64,000 nucleotides of DNA, from the NCBI GenBank assembly GCA_963787895.1, contig CAWBEX010000007.1, forward strand, positions 62,001 through 126,000. The letters are read 5' to 3'. This DNA comes from Anderseniella sp963787895. Lineage in GTDB: Bacteria > Pseudomonadota > Alphaproteobacteria > Rhizobiales > Aestuariivirgaceae. Both the position numbers and the translations under genes were made by a program. Below the pieces are notes generated by a model. The model worked only from the letters and a program-made list of their open reading frames with translations, was not told where the DNA came from and searched no databases. Within the stretch, counting starts at the first letter, position 1, and each line of letters begins with the position of its first letter. Shown here one piece after another: positions 8,766 to 16,613 of this stretch.

Positions 8766-9212
8766 ATGACAGTCATGAAATTAACTCGCCGAAAATTCCT
8801 GGGCCTGACTGTTGCTACTGTGACGGCTTGTTCCGGTGCGATGGCGTCTGTTGCCGCGTCGGGCAAAATGTCGGCGCCGGATGTGCTGGCTGCTGCGCGC
8901 AAAGGCGAGATCGTTCTGGTGGACATTCGCACCCGAGGCGAGTGGTTGCAGTCCGGCCTTGCTGAGCCTGCGCTCGCCATCTCCATGCATGAAGCAGGCT
9001 TCATCCGTAAACTTGCCGATGCGCTTGGCGGTGACAGAACCAGACCAGTTGCCATCATTTGCGCCGTTGGAGGGCGGACGAACCATATGAGCCAGGTATT
9101 GCGAACCGCCGGCTTTACCAATGTGCAAGATGTGTCTGAAGGCATGTTCGGGTCAGCAGCAGGGCCTGGCTGGCTGAAACGCGGACTGCCTGTCAAACGC
9201 TGGACTGAATAA
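8766..9212 (+). CDS. Exported rhodanese-like domain protein with twin-arginine leader
   Basis: About 148 residues. The N-terminus carries a twin-arginine motif (LTRRKFLGL) followed by a short hydrophobic stretch ending VTAC, which also fits a lipobox with C22. A rhodanese fold follows, with VLVDIRTRGEW and the active-site loop ICAVGGRT (C99). Rhodanese proteins move sulfane sulfur or act as redox sensors; export by Tat suggests a periplasmic or inner-membrane-anchored role. The start is a choice between ATG 8766 and ATG 8775; a TTG at 8745 is less likely. It stands alone between the aminotransferase and a convergent MFS gene. Confidence 0.82.
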   Translation: MTVMKLTRRKFLGLTVATVTACSGAMASVAASGKMSAPDVLAAARKGEIVLVDIRTRGEWLQSGLAEPALAISMHEAGFIRKLADALGGDRTRPVAIICAVGGRTNHMSQVLRTAGFTNVQDVSEGMFGSAAGPGWLKRGLPVKRWTE

Positions 9213-9224
9213 GGATTGCTGTGG

Positions 9225-10550
9225 TCATACCTGTTTCTTGCAATAGGTCTCGCGCAATCCAAGGCTCAACAAAAAACCCGCGCCGGACCATCCAACAAGG
9301 CAAATGAATGCAGTACGGTAGTCAGTCTCCTGGTAGACCCTCGCGCCAGCTTCCATGCGCCCGTCCCATGCCATGTCCAGCAACCAACCGATAATCGGTT
9401 GCAACAAGGCTCCCGCGGCAACGGTGCAGCCGTTCACAAGACCAGTAACGGTGCCATGTGATCGCCTTGCTGACACTTCCCTGGCAAGCGCAAATGTGAT
9501 GACCATACATCCTCCGCTAAAGCCTGACAGGAACAGCGCGGTCGCAACTGCTGCCAGACTCTGCCCCGGCACCAACGCTATGAATGCCAACAGAGCAGCA
9601 TTCAGGCCTGTGCCAATGACCAGTGGCAGCTTTCGTCGTCCGATCCTGTCGGACAACCAGCCAGCGAACGGTGCTCCAAATGCCCAGCCAAGCAGCGACA
9701 GGGAGGTGTAAAACGCACTCTCTGGCCTGCTCAATCCGTAGGTGCTGGCCAGGAAAGGAACACCCCATAGCCCGCCCAGCGCCAGCATTGGGCCTGACAT
9801 CGCCATCGCAACCAGCGCCAGCTGCCATATTTCCCGGCGCTTCAGAGTTGTTTTCAAACCGCTCCAGATTGCTGACCACTGTATATCGCTGGTGTGCTCA
9901 CCGGTGTCGGGGTACGGGGAATTTCGAACAATGATGGCTGTTGCCAATGCAAGGGCAGCCGCAAATGCGCCTGACCAGATCATGGTATTGCGCCAACCCA
10001 TTGTTTCGACTGCAAATGCCAGAGGTGCCTGGCCAGCCATGCCGCACATCATCGCAAAAAACATTGACATGCCGGTAAGGAGAGCGAAATGGCGCGCGTG
10101 GAACCACTTTCCAGCCAGCGCCATGCTTGCAATGAAACCGACGGCCGAACCAGCCCCGATCATGAATCTGCCCGCATAGGCTTGTGTCACTGACCCGGCA
10201 AGGCCGAACGCCACACTTCCGGCGGCGGCCAGCAGGAGAGCTACAGTCAACAGAAGTCTTGCGCCATACCTGTCAAGCAAGGCTCCGATGGGCAACTGCA
10301 TGGCGGCATACGGATAGAAATACAACGCAGAAAGCTGGCCCATCACCGCGCCGGAAACCGCAAATTCGGCCATCAGATCCTGCACCATGACGCTTGGTGC
10401 GACACGTTGAAAGAATGCAAAACCGAAGGCAAGCGCACTCAGCGACCAGATCAGCAAAGCGAGTGCCGTGGAATGGGTTTGCACCGGATTATTATGCTGA
10501 TGCTGGTTTGTTTTGCTTGTGTCCACTAACGGCTCTGCTGATCGGGCCAT
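9225..10550 (-). CDS. Major facilitator superfamily transporter
   Basis: 441 residues with about twelve hydrophobic segments after a polar 25-residue N-terminal tail. The MFS signature between helices 2 and 3 is seen as GALLDRYGARLL and its second-half copy as GWLSDRIGRRKLP. Helix 4-5 shows RFMIGAGSAVGFIA. This is an inner-membrane secondary transporter of unknown cargo. It converges with the rhodanese gene, ending 13 bases past that stop. It is monocistronic as far as can be seen; upstream lies the terminator of the pilus minus-strand operon. Confidence 0.88.
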   Translation of the reverse strand: MARSAEPLVDTSKTNQHQHNNPVQTHSTALALLIWSLSALAFGFAFFQRVAPSVMVQDLMAEFAVSGAVMGQLSALYFYPYAAMQLPIGALLDRYGARLLLTVALLLAAAGSVAFGLAGSVTQAYAGRFMIGAGSAVGFIASMALAGKWFHARHFALLTGMSMFFAMMCGMAGQAPLAFAVETMGWRNTMIWSGAFAAALALATAIIVRNSPYPDTGEHTSDIQWSAIWSGLKTTLKRREIWQLALVAMAMSGPMLALGGLWGVPFLASTYGLSRPESAFYTSLSLLGWAFGAPFAGWLSDRIGRRKLPLVIGTGLNAALLAFIALVPGQSLAAVATALFLSGFSGGCMVITFALAREVSARRSHGTVTGLVNGCTVAAGALLQPIIGWLLDMAWDGRMEAGARVYQETDYRTAFICLVGWSGAGFLLSLGLRETYCKKQV

Positions 10551-10610
10551 TCACTTGAGTCTGATGCCCTGCCTGATCGAGTGCCTAGCACAATCAATTG
10601 CCCGCGGCAT

Positions 10611-10646
10611 AGACAAAAGACCCCGCAGCCATTGGTTGCGGGGTCT
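10611..10646 (-). terminator. Intrinsic terminator of the minus-strand TadE/G-like genes
   Basis: AGACCCCGCA and TGCGGGGTCT form a perfect 10-bp stem (10618-10627 with 10637-10646) around a 9-base loop. Reading on the minus strand the stem is followed by TTTT. It sits 48 bases beyond the stop of the pseudopilin gene at 10694. Confidence 0.8.
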
Positions 10647-10693
10647 CGAAATCTCAGCATTTGGTTCCTCAAGAGAGGGAATATGCTCGTCGG

Positions 10694-11272
10694 TTAGCAA
10701 TCATCGCAGTTCAGCGTCAAACCCTGGCGGGGGCGCTGGGCGACGGTTTCTTCAACCTTCCAGCCACTGCTGCCGATGATATAACCAATGGCGGGTTGGA
10801 ATTCGATGCAAACGCGGCCAACCAGGATGTCATTGTCTTCTTCCGTGAGTTTGCCAAGGGTTGTACCCGACATGCTTGAAGGAGTGCCGCCACATCCGCC
10901 GCGGGAATGCGACCATTCCTGCGTGACATTGCTGCCGTTGCGGCGGAAATTGATCAGTTCAACCTTCGTCTTTGCAGCAGGAAACGGCTTCAGAATGGCA
11001 TCTGCAGCCAGGATGAAGTCATCCAGCTGAGCTGGCGTCACATTTGCTGTCTGCTGCGTTGCCAGGTCGACTACAGCACTCGCAGCGACCGTAACCTTGC
11101 GCTTCAGCGTAATGACGGCAGTCAGGTCGATCATGCCGAGAAACAGCAAGATCATGAACGGAAACAGAAACGCTGCCTCGATGCTGACCACACCGTCTTT
11201 CTTGCGACCAAAGCTGGCCAGCTTTGAAATGAGGCCGGTATGCATGGTCTTGCTATGGATTTCGGTTTTCAT
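10694..11272 (-). CDS. TadE/TadG-like pilus assembly protein (pseudopilin)
   Basis: About 192 residues: a charged N-terminus, then the TadE-type segment GVVSIEAAFLFPFMILLFLG forming the single membrane helix, and a soluble domain exported beyond it that contains cysteines (GGCGG, VGRVC, NCDDC). Proteins of this kind are minor pseudopilins needed for Flp pilus assembly at the inner membrane. ATG 11272 is taken as the start; a TTG at 11281 is three codons upstream. It lies 48 bases after a second TadE-like gene on the same strand and ends at a strong terminator. Assignment to tadE versus tadG versus tadF is not secure. Confidence 0.82.
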   Translation of the reverse strand: MKTEIHSKTMHTGLISKLASFGRKKDGVVSIEAAFLFPFMILLFLGMIDLTAVITLKRKVTVAASAVVDLATQQTANVTPAQLDDFILAADAILKPFPAAKTKVELINFRRNGSNVTQEWSHSRGGCGGTPSSMSGTTLGKLTEEDNDILVGRVCIEFQPAIGYIIGSSGWKVEETVAQRPRQGLTLNCDDC

Positions 11273-11320
11273 GTCTTTCAAGTCCCGATGGGTTTGCGCT
11301 TGCGTCAGGTGGCTGCTGGA

Positions 11321-11908
11321 TCAGTTGAACGGCTCGTTCTGGAAGACGGCTACACCGCGGACCAGACGCTTGTCGGCCCCGTGATTGGCCAGCCAATGAG
11401 GAGCCGGCGTTGTGGTGCCAACCTGGTCCAGAAGCTGCATGATGAACGGTGTGAAAAGCTCCCACTCGTAGAAGGTTTCTACGACAACGATATCGCCGGC
11501 GCTGCCAGGATCGAATGCGCCACCGTCGGTAATACTGCTGTCGAGCTGACCATTGCTGGCCCCGGCCCGATTGGCGGTAGCAGAAAATGAATTGCGCACT
11601 TCAACGTTTATATAAACCTTGCCGCAATCAACGATGCTCGGCAGGTTAGCGCAAAGTGCGGTCTTGAATTCTGCCGCGGAAAAGCCGTTGTCCTGGGCTT
11701 GGCCGGTGCGGATCAGGCGGGACGCGGTTGTCGTCGCACTTTGAACAGCATACTCGGAAAAGAACGTGAGACCTGTTTCCAAAGTGGCAATCAGCAAGAA
11801 CAGAAAAGGTGCCCCAACGAACGCAAATTCGATGGCGGTTGCGCCGTCGTCGTCCTTGCGGAAGCGATTTCTCAACCGTCTGAACGACTTGTGTAGTTTC
11901 AAGATCAT
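11321..11908 (-). CDS. TadE-like pilus assembly protein (pseudopilin)
   Basis: 195 residues starting with a basic stretch (KLHKSFRRLRNRFRKDD), then GATAIEFAFVGAPFLFLL, the TadE-type membrane helix with the glutamate typical of prepilin-peptidase substrates. The rest is a soluble domain with conserved-looking cysteines (TALCANLPSIVDCGKVY) and a C-terminal aromatic-rich part. GGGAGAG precedes the ATG at 11908. It is the first gene of a two-gene minus-strand unit with the pseudopilin at 10694, next to the main pilus operon on the other strand. Confidence 0.85.
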   Translation of the reverse strand: MILKLHKSFRRLRNRFRKDDDGATAIEFAFVGAPFLFLLIATLETGLTFFSEYAVQSATTTASRLIRTGQAQDNGFSAAEFKTALCANLPSIVDCGKVYINVEVRNSFSATANRAGASNGQLDSSITDGGAFDPGSAGDIVVVETFYEWELFTPFIMQLLDQVGTTTPAPHWLANHGADKRLVRGVAVFQNEPFN

Positions 11909-12137
11909 GCCACTCTCCCGAACTCACTCAGATCGGTTGCTTGCCGAAATCTGAATTGAAGCCCTGCCTAAGCAGTTTAAATTTGTCGCGAGCATTGTCT
12001 GCAAATGCTTTCGCACATCTCGAATCTACAGGAAGTGCACTTACAACTTCTAAAAAACACGTATCAAATGCGATGGGTTTCGTTAGTGGTTTGTTCACCA
12101 TGAATGTTGCCAAGGTCAGGCTGCTGAACGCAAAGAG

Positions 12138-12163
12138 CCAGGCAGATCATACGATCTGCCCGG
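12138..12163 (-). terminator. Hairpin downstream of the CpaC-N-like gene
   Basis: GGCAGATC and GATCTGCC pair perfectly around a 4-base loop (12141-12148 with 12153-12160), with two more flanking pairs after a mismatch. It lies 32 bases past the stop at 12195 on the minus strand. The following minus-strand bases (CTCTTTG) are only mildly T-rich, so termination strength is uncertain. Confidence 0.5.
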
Positions 12164-12194
12164 TTCCTCGAAGTGCTGAAAAGTGTTCGCGTTG

Positions 12195-12686
12195 TTACTG
12201 CGCGCTGCCGGCGCCAGTGCTTGCGGCACCTGTCGACGTGCCTGTCTTGAGGATAATCTGCTCACTTTGTTCCTTGTACCGAGTCTGTTCGTCATTGACT
12301 GTAAGAGGTTGGTCGCAGAATGGTTCGCAATTCATCGTGTAACGATTGCCGCCCTTGTACACGCTGACGACTTCGGTCTCGGCGCGTTGAACCTTGACCA
12401 TTACGTTGGCAAGCTGATCACCGTTGTTGTCGAGAACGATAACCTTGGTGCGCCCGGTATTCTTGCCGATCAGCACCAGCTTGTTGCCCTCGATGCTCGC
12501 GTCGGCAAACATCGGGTTTGAAACAACCACAGTGGTTGCCCTGCCGGCGAGTGCAACGAGGCGAGCGTCATCCACTTCAATATTGATAGTAGGTCCTGCA
12601 AGTGTGGAGTTGCTGGCGGCAACAAGGGCGGCAAGACCCATTGTGGTGCCTATGATGCTGGTGCGTGCTGTTGCTATGAAGCTCAT
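12195..12686 (-). CDS. Stand-alone pilus-formation N-terminal domain protein (CpaC/secretin N-terminus-like)
   Basis: 163 residues with a signal peptide (about residues 1-30, ending LVAASNSTLAG) and one small domain of the kind found at the N-terminus of CpaC/RcpA secretins: VDDARLVALAGRATTVVVSN, a central GRTKVIVLDNNG and an MVKVQ strand. No secretin channel domain follows; the C-terminus is a short Thr/Ser/Ala/Gly tail. ATG 12686 has AAGGAC upstream, and the open frame before it lacks a signal sequence. It likely works in the periplasm with the Flp pilus machinery. It is read divergently from the pilin gene across a 540-base intergenic region. Confidence 0.78.
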   Translation of the reverse strand: MSFIATARTSIIGTTMGLAALVAASNSTLAGPTINIEVDDARLVALAGRATTVVVSNPMFADASIEGNKLVLIGKNTGRTKVIVLDNNGDQLANVMVKVQRAETEVVSVYKGGNRYTMNCEPFCDQPLTVNDEQTRYKEQSEQIILKTGTSTGAASTGAGSAQ

Positions 12687-13226
12687 GAACCTACAAGTCC
12701 TTGTTGCATGATCTGGTGAAAGACGCATTTTTAATGGCGCCCTTTGTTGTCTGACATAACACCTGAAAATGGTGAATGAACCCTTACCCAAGGGTGATTC
12801 AGTTGCGCCAGCCGCCCGTCGAAGCGGTAACAGACATTATAATATATAGATCAGCGGCTACGATGCCGGGGCACTTGCAGGCAGCTGGCGCTGGGTGCTT
12901 CGCGGGTCATTGATCAGGATATCCATGTGCTTTTCTTGGTACTGAATGAAATTGTGCCTGCGAGGCTAGATAATCAAGCAGAAACAGAATTGTATACTTT
13001 ATCAATTTTAATAAAATTGTATTTTAATTTTAAGAGTAATGATTTGTTTTCCATTCAACGGACATTGGCTAGTGATCGGTTGCTTTTGTTTGGGTGTTTA
13101 CTTGATGTTAAGAGCTGAGGCCTAGGTTGGTCCTCGGTTCAGACGACATACCCCCTAGGGGGAACCCACAACGGGAAGTTTGTTCCAGTGCTGTAAACTG
13201 TGAGTAAAAAATCTAAGGAGAGAGTT
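12687..13226. promoter_or_regulatory. 540-base divergent intergenic region upstream of the Flp pilin gene
   Basis: No convincing gene is seen here. Bases about 12960-13060 are strikingly A/T-rich and contain a 17-bp near-perfect dyad, CAATTTT-aat-AAAATTG (13003-13019). Just before the pilin, CCCCCTAGGGGG (13151-13162) is a perfect 12-bp palindrome. Both are good candidates for regulator binding or mRNA leader structure controlling pilin expression. A 63-codon open frame at 12927-13118 is judged to be chance. Confidence 0.5.
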
Positions 13227-13382
13227 ATGTTTGCACGTTTCATGAATGACGAGTCTGGTGCTACCGCTATCGAATACGGCCTTATTGCCGCTGCTACGGG
13301 CCTTGCCCTGGTTGCTGTTATGCCTTCGATCAAGGGTAACCTGACCACCACACTGCAGAGCATCGACGGCGCTCTGAAGTAA
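13227..13382 (+). CDS. Flp family type IVb pilin
   Basis: 51 residues. The prepilin leader is short (MFARFMNDESG) and is followed at the cleavage point by ATAIEYGLIAAATG, the hallmark of Flp pilins with Glu at position 5 and Tyr at 6 of the mature protein. The rest is one hydrophobic helix and a short C-terminus (IDGALK). AAGGAGAGAGTT gives an excellent ribosome site for ATG 13227; the frame upstream to 13200 is not needed. After processing by CpaA it is polymerised into the adhesive pilus. Two hairpins follow the stop, matching high-level expression of a short mRNA. Confidence 0.93.
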   Translation: MFARFMNDESGATAIEYGLIAAATGLALVAVMPSIKGNLTTTLQSIDGALK

Positions 13383-13394
13383 GACCCGAACGGC

Positions 13395-13425
13395 ACCGCT
13401 GGCGATCAGAGCCTTCGCCAGCGGT
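13395..13425 (+). other. Hairpin immediately after the pilin gene (possible mRNA stabiliser)
   Basis: ACCGCTGGCGA and TCGCCAGCGGT form a perfect 11-bp stem with a 9-base loop, starting 12 bases after the pilin stop. No T-run follows, so it probably protects the 3' end of the pilin mRNA rather than terminating it. Confidence 0.55.
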
Positions 13426-13448
13426 AACTATTCTAAAGGGAGGCTCCG

Positions 13449-13480
13449 AAAGCCGCTGGTCTTGCACCAGCGGCTTTTGT
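13449..13480 (+). terminator. Intrinsic terminator of the pilin gene
   Basis: AAAGCCGCTGGT pairs with ACCAGCGGCTTT across a 5-base loop, followed by TTTTGTTTTG. This is a textbook plus-strand terminator separating the pilin from cpaA. Confidence 0.88.
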
Positions 13481-13621
13481 TTTGTGCCACGCACTGGCCT
13501 TCAGCTTTGCTGGCACTTAACCGTGCCTTTACCGAACGCATGAGACAGTGCTTCCTCAGGCCAGGGCTAGTGACATAGCCTGGCTAACCGACTGAACAAG
13601 CACAGGGGAGAATGCGCGACC

Positions 13622-14137
13622 ATGACCGAGCTTATCGTGTTTACACTATTTCCGGCCATGATGCTGGCTGCGGGTATCGGTGATTGTCTGACAATGAAGA
13701 TCCCGAACTGGCTTAACGGCCTCATCGGCCTCTCGTTCTTCGCCGTTGCGCTGCTTGTCGGAATGCCGCTTGAGACGCTCGGTTGGCATGTCGCAGCCGG
13801 TGCAATCATGCTGGCCATCGGCTTTACCTTGTTCAGCCTAGGTTATATTGGCGGCGGTGATGCGAAGCTTGTAACGGTTGCCGCCCTTTGGTTGGGATTG
13901 AGCCAGCTGATCCAGTTCCTGGTAATTATGGCGCTGGCTGGAGGTGCACTTGCAATCATCATGAAATTCTGGTGGTGGATCCGGCTTGAGTCTGAGCTGC
14001 GCGGTTTTGATCGCATCAAATCAATGATCAAATCATCAATCCAGTTACCCTATGGCATAGCAATAGCGGCAGGCGCGCTTTACGCGTTTCGAGACAGTTG
14101 GTGGTTCGAGCCGGCCGCCAGGCAATTGCTAGGTTAA
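13622..14137 (+). CDS. cpaA: Prepilin peptidase CpaA (A24 aspartic protease family)
   Basis: 171 residues, mostly hydrophobic with about five to six membrane segments. The two catalytic aspartates are D21 (GIGDCLTMKIPNW) and D80 (YIGGGDAKL), matching the A24 family. It is the short CpaA/TadV form without the N-methylase domain. It cleaves the leader peptide of the Flp pilin and of TadE-type pseudopilins at the inner membrane. It sits between two terminators, so it may be transcribed on its own, between pilin and the cpaB operon. Confidence 0.93.
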   Translation: MTELIVFTLFPAMMLAAGIGDCLTMKIPNWLNGLIGLSFFAVALLVGMPLETLGWHVAAGAIMLAIGFTLFSLGYIGGGDAKLVTVAALWLGLSQLIQFLVIMALAGGALAIIMKFWWWIRLESELRGFDRIKSMIKSSIQLPYGIAIAAGALYAFRDSWWFEPAARQLLG

Positions 14138-14144
14138 CCGCCTG

Positions 14145-14171
14145 ACCGCCCGCTCAATGCGGGCGGTTTTC
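14145..14171 (+). terminator. Intrinsic terminator after cpaA
   Basis: ACCGCCCGC and GCGGGCGGT pair perfectly over a 5-base loop (14145-14153 with 14159-14167) and run into TTTT. It begins 8 bases after the cpaA stop. Confidence 0.87.
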
Positions 14172-14226
14172 GTTTGTGGCTGTGAAATGGGGATTTTGTG
14201 ACTTTGCGAAGAATGTTTAGCCACAA

Positions 14227-14241
14227 TTAACCATAATTTGA
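14227..14241 (+). promoter_or_regulatory. CtrA-like box upstream of cpaB (candidate)
   Basis: TTAA-ccataat-TTGA matches the alphaproteobacterial CtrA consensus TTAA-N7-TTAA at seven of eight fixed bases and lies 67 bases before the cpaB start. Tad pili are cell-cycle controlled by CtrA in Caulobacter; here this is inference from a short motif. Confidence 0.35.
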
Positions 14242-14307
14242 CGTTTCCCCCTCATCCTGATCGCAACATATCCAAACGAACGTCCGCTTTCACTGGAGAG
14301 TCATCTA

Positions 14308-15111
14308 ATGAGTAAATCGCGTTTCTACGTCATGGGCGTGGCACTCGTCGCTGCAGGAGCAGCAGCCTATCTCGCTAACGGGTTCCTCGGCCAGCCTCCC
14401 AAGCAGGAAGTCGTTGAGGTCAACAAGGTGTCCATGACAGCTGTTCTTGTGACCCTTAAAGATGTTCGGGTCGGCGACATCCTTGATGCTTCGAACCTGG
14501 GCTGGAAGGACTGGCCATCTGACAAGATCGGCCGCTTCATGGTCACCAAGGATTCTACAAAGGACATATTTGAAGAACTCAAGGGTGCCCGCGCTCGCGC
14601 CGGTCTGTTTGAAGGCGAACCTGTCAACAAGCGGCGCATTGTGGAAGTTGGCGACAGCGGCTTCATGGCTGCTGTTCTTCCGAAAGGCATGCGCGCAATT
14701 TCCATCCGTGTATCTGCTGAAACAGGCGCCGGTGGTTTCATTCTCCCGAATGACCGTGTTGACGTGATCCTGACACGCAAGATTGCCGGAAACCGCGATG
14801 TATCGGACACGGTTTTGACCAACGTCCGTGTTCTCGCGATCGACCAGCAGATCAAGACGACCGATGACGGTTCGCAAGTCATCGTTGGCAAGACGGCAAC
14901 TCTAGAACTTGAACCGAAGCAGTCTGAAGTGCTCGCACTCGTAGAAAGTTCCGGCCAGCTGTCATTGGCGCTCCGCTCCCTCGCGGATGCTGGTGACCGT
15001 GAACTGGGCGATGACGGGCCGCGCATCTCGGAAGAATACGCACGTGGTTCGAAGGCAACGATCAAGCAATACCGCTATGGCGTTGTGAATCAGGTCGCGA
15101 ACTCAAACTAA
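14308..15111 (+). CDS. cpaB: Flp pilus assembly protein CpaB
   Basis: 267 residues. One N-terminal membrane segment (YVMGVALVAAGAAAYLANGF) is followed by a SAF domain (VLVTLKDVRVGDILDASNLGWKDW) and the RcpC/CpaB domain with GMRAISIRVSAETGAGGFI and PNDRVDVILTR. CpaB is a periplasmic inner-membrane-anchored component thought to link the inner complex with the outer-membrane secretin. GGAGAG is just upstream. It opens the long co-directional run cpaB to tadC. Confidence 0.93.
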   Translation: MSKSRFYVMGVALVAAGAAAYLANGFLGQPPKQEVVEVNKVSMTAVLVTLKDVRVGDILDASNLGWKDWPSDKIGRFMVTKDSTKDIFEELKGARARAGLFEGEPVNKRRIVEVGDSGFMAAVLPKGMRAISIRVSAETGAGGFILPNDRVDVILTRKIAGNRDVSDTVLTNVRVLAIDQQIKTTDDGSQVIVGKTATLELEPKQSEVLALVESSGQLSLALRSLADAGDRELGDDGPRISEEYARGSKATIKQYRYGVVNQVANSN

Positions 15112-15123
15112 GGCAGACAAGTT

Positions 15124-16590
15124 ATGTACCCCTCACTCCTCAGCATGCCCAGGCTCGACATGGGCGCAAAGACTTTCTACACCGCCCTTGTCTCACTGGT
15201 GGCCGCGTTCGCGATGTCAATCATGATTCTGGCGACTTCAACTTCACAAGCCAGCGCAGATGATGGTTCACGTTTCCTGCGCATGGGCTTGAACAAGTCG
15301 GTGGCCATCAGGTTGCCGGTTGCTGCCAAGGATGTCCTCGTTGGCAACCCGGCAGTTGTGGATGCGGTTGTTCGCACCCGCACTACAGCCTATTTGTTTG
15401 CCAAGGCGAACGGTCAAACCAACGTCTTCTTCTTTGACGACCAGGGCAGACAGATTCTCAATCTTGATATTGATGTAGCTGTTGATACCAGGGCGCTCAA
15501 GCAGCTGCTTGACCGGACTCTGCCCGAAAATCAGATCACCATCGACACTGTGGGTGACAATGTGATCTTGCGCGGCGTGGCCCAGTCCGCTGGTGAAGCC
15601 AAGCAGGCGGCAGACATTTCTGCGCGCTTCGTCGGTGGAAGTTTGGAGGAAGGTGCAGCCAAGGTTGTCTCTGCAATGACCATTGCAGCGCGCGAACAGG
15701 TCACCCTGCGTGTACGCATTGCAGAAGTTCAGCGTGACGTTCTCAAGCAGCTCGGCGTGGACTACAACACTGCATTTGCGACGGGTAGTTTCTCGGCCGG
15801 CATGCTTACTGGCAACCCGTTCTCGCTGAATGGCATTCTCGCTAGCGGTACAACGTTCCCGAGCAATCCCATCTCGGGCCTTGGGGCTGGCACAGACCGT
15901 GGAGCGCGCTTGCAATATGGCGACAGCATAGATTCATTCATCCAGGCCATGGAGCGTGATGGATTGCTGCGCACCCTGGCCGAACCGACGCTGACGGCGA
16001 TTTCCGGAGAAAGCGCAAAGTTCCTGGCGGGTGGTGAATTCCCGATCGTCACGGCAATAGATCCGGTGACCCGGACACGTACAATCGAGTTCAAGGAATT
16101 CGGTGTCGGCCTTGGCTTCTCGCCAGTGGTGCTTTCAGCAGGCCGTATCAGCATGAAGATCAACACTGAAGTATCCGAGCCTGACGTAGCCGCTGGCCTG
16201 GCAGGCATCACCGGTTTGAAGTCTCGCAAGGCTGAAACAACAGTGGAAATTCCATCCGGTGGCTCGATGATCATGGCTGGTTTGATCCAGGAAGACACAC
16301 GTCAGGCCATCAACGGGGTCCCTGGCGCAAAAGATCTGCCCATTCTTGGACAGATGTTCCGCAGCCGGGACTTCAAGCAGAGCCAGACTGAGCTGACTGT
16401 CATGGTCACACCGTTCATCGTGAAGGCTGTGAACGAACGCGAGCTGTCCAATCCGGTCGAGAAATTGTCAGTTGCGACCGACCGCCAGACCATCCTGTTT
16501 GGACGCCTCAACAAGGTATACGGCGCTCAAGGATCGGGCACCGGCAAGGGTTCAACCTATCACGGCAACGTCGGCTTCATCGTCGAATAA
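15124..16590 (+). CDS. cpaC: Flp pilus outer-membrane secretin CpaC (RcpA)
   Basis: 488 residues. A long signal peptide (cleavage near residue 40, after STSQASA) is followed by the CpaC N-terminal domain (MGLNKSVAIRLPVAAKDVLV), a BON-like segment and the secretin channel domain with VTLRVRIAEVQRDVLKQLGV, LAEPTLTAISGESAKFLAGG and IMAGLIQEDTRQ. It forms the outer-membrane pore through which the Flp pilus passes. It starts 12 bases after cpaB. The N-terminal domain resembles the stand-alone protein at 12195-12686. Confidence 0.93.
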   Translation: MYPSLLSMPRLDMGAKTFYTALVSLVAAFAMSIMILATSTSQASADDGSRFLRMGLNKSVAIRLPVAAKDVLVGNPAVVDAVVRTRTTAYLFAKANGQTNVFFFDDQGRQILNLDIDVAVDTRALKQLLDRTLPENQITIDTVGDNVILRGVAQSAGEAKQAADISARFVGGSLEEGAAKVVSAMTIAAREQVTLRVRIAEVQRDVLKQLGVDYNTAFATGSFSAGMLTGNPFSLNGILASGTTFPSNPISGLGAGTDRGARLQYGDSIDSFIQAMERDGLLRTLAEPTLTAISGESAKFLAGGEFPIVTAIDPVTRTRTIEFKEFGVGLGFSPVVLSAGRISMKINTEVSEPDVAAGLAGITGLKSRKAETTVEIPSGGSMIMAGLIQEDTRQAINGVPGAKDLPILGQMFRSRDFKQSQTELTVMVTPFIVKAVNERELSNPVEKLSVATDRQTILFGRLNKVYGAQGSGTGKGSTYHGNVGFIVE

Positions 16591-16613
16591 CGCTAGTGCC
16601 ACGGAGAAAAGTC

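Noticed and set aside
11928..12113. 61-codon minus-strand frame between pilus genes
   Set aside because: Needs a TTG start without ribosome site and overlaps a probable promoter region.
12927..13118. 63-codon frame in the A/T-rich region before the pilin
   Set aside because: No ribosome site, odd composition and no recognisable similarity; more likely leader or promoter DNA.
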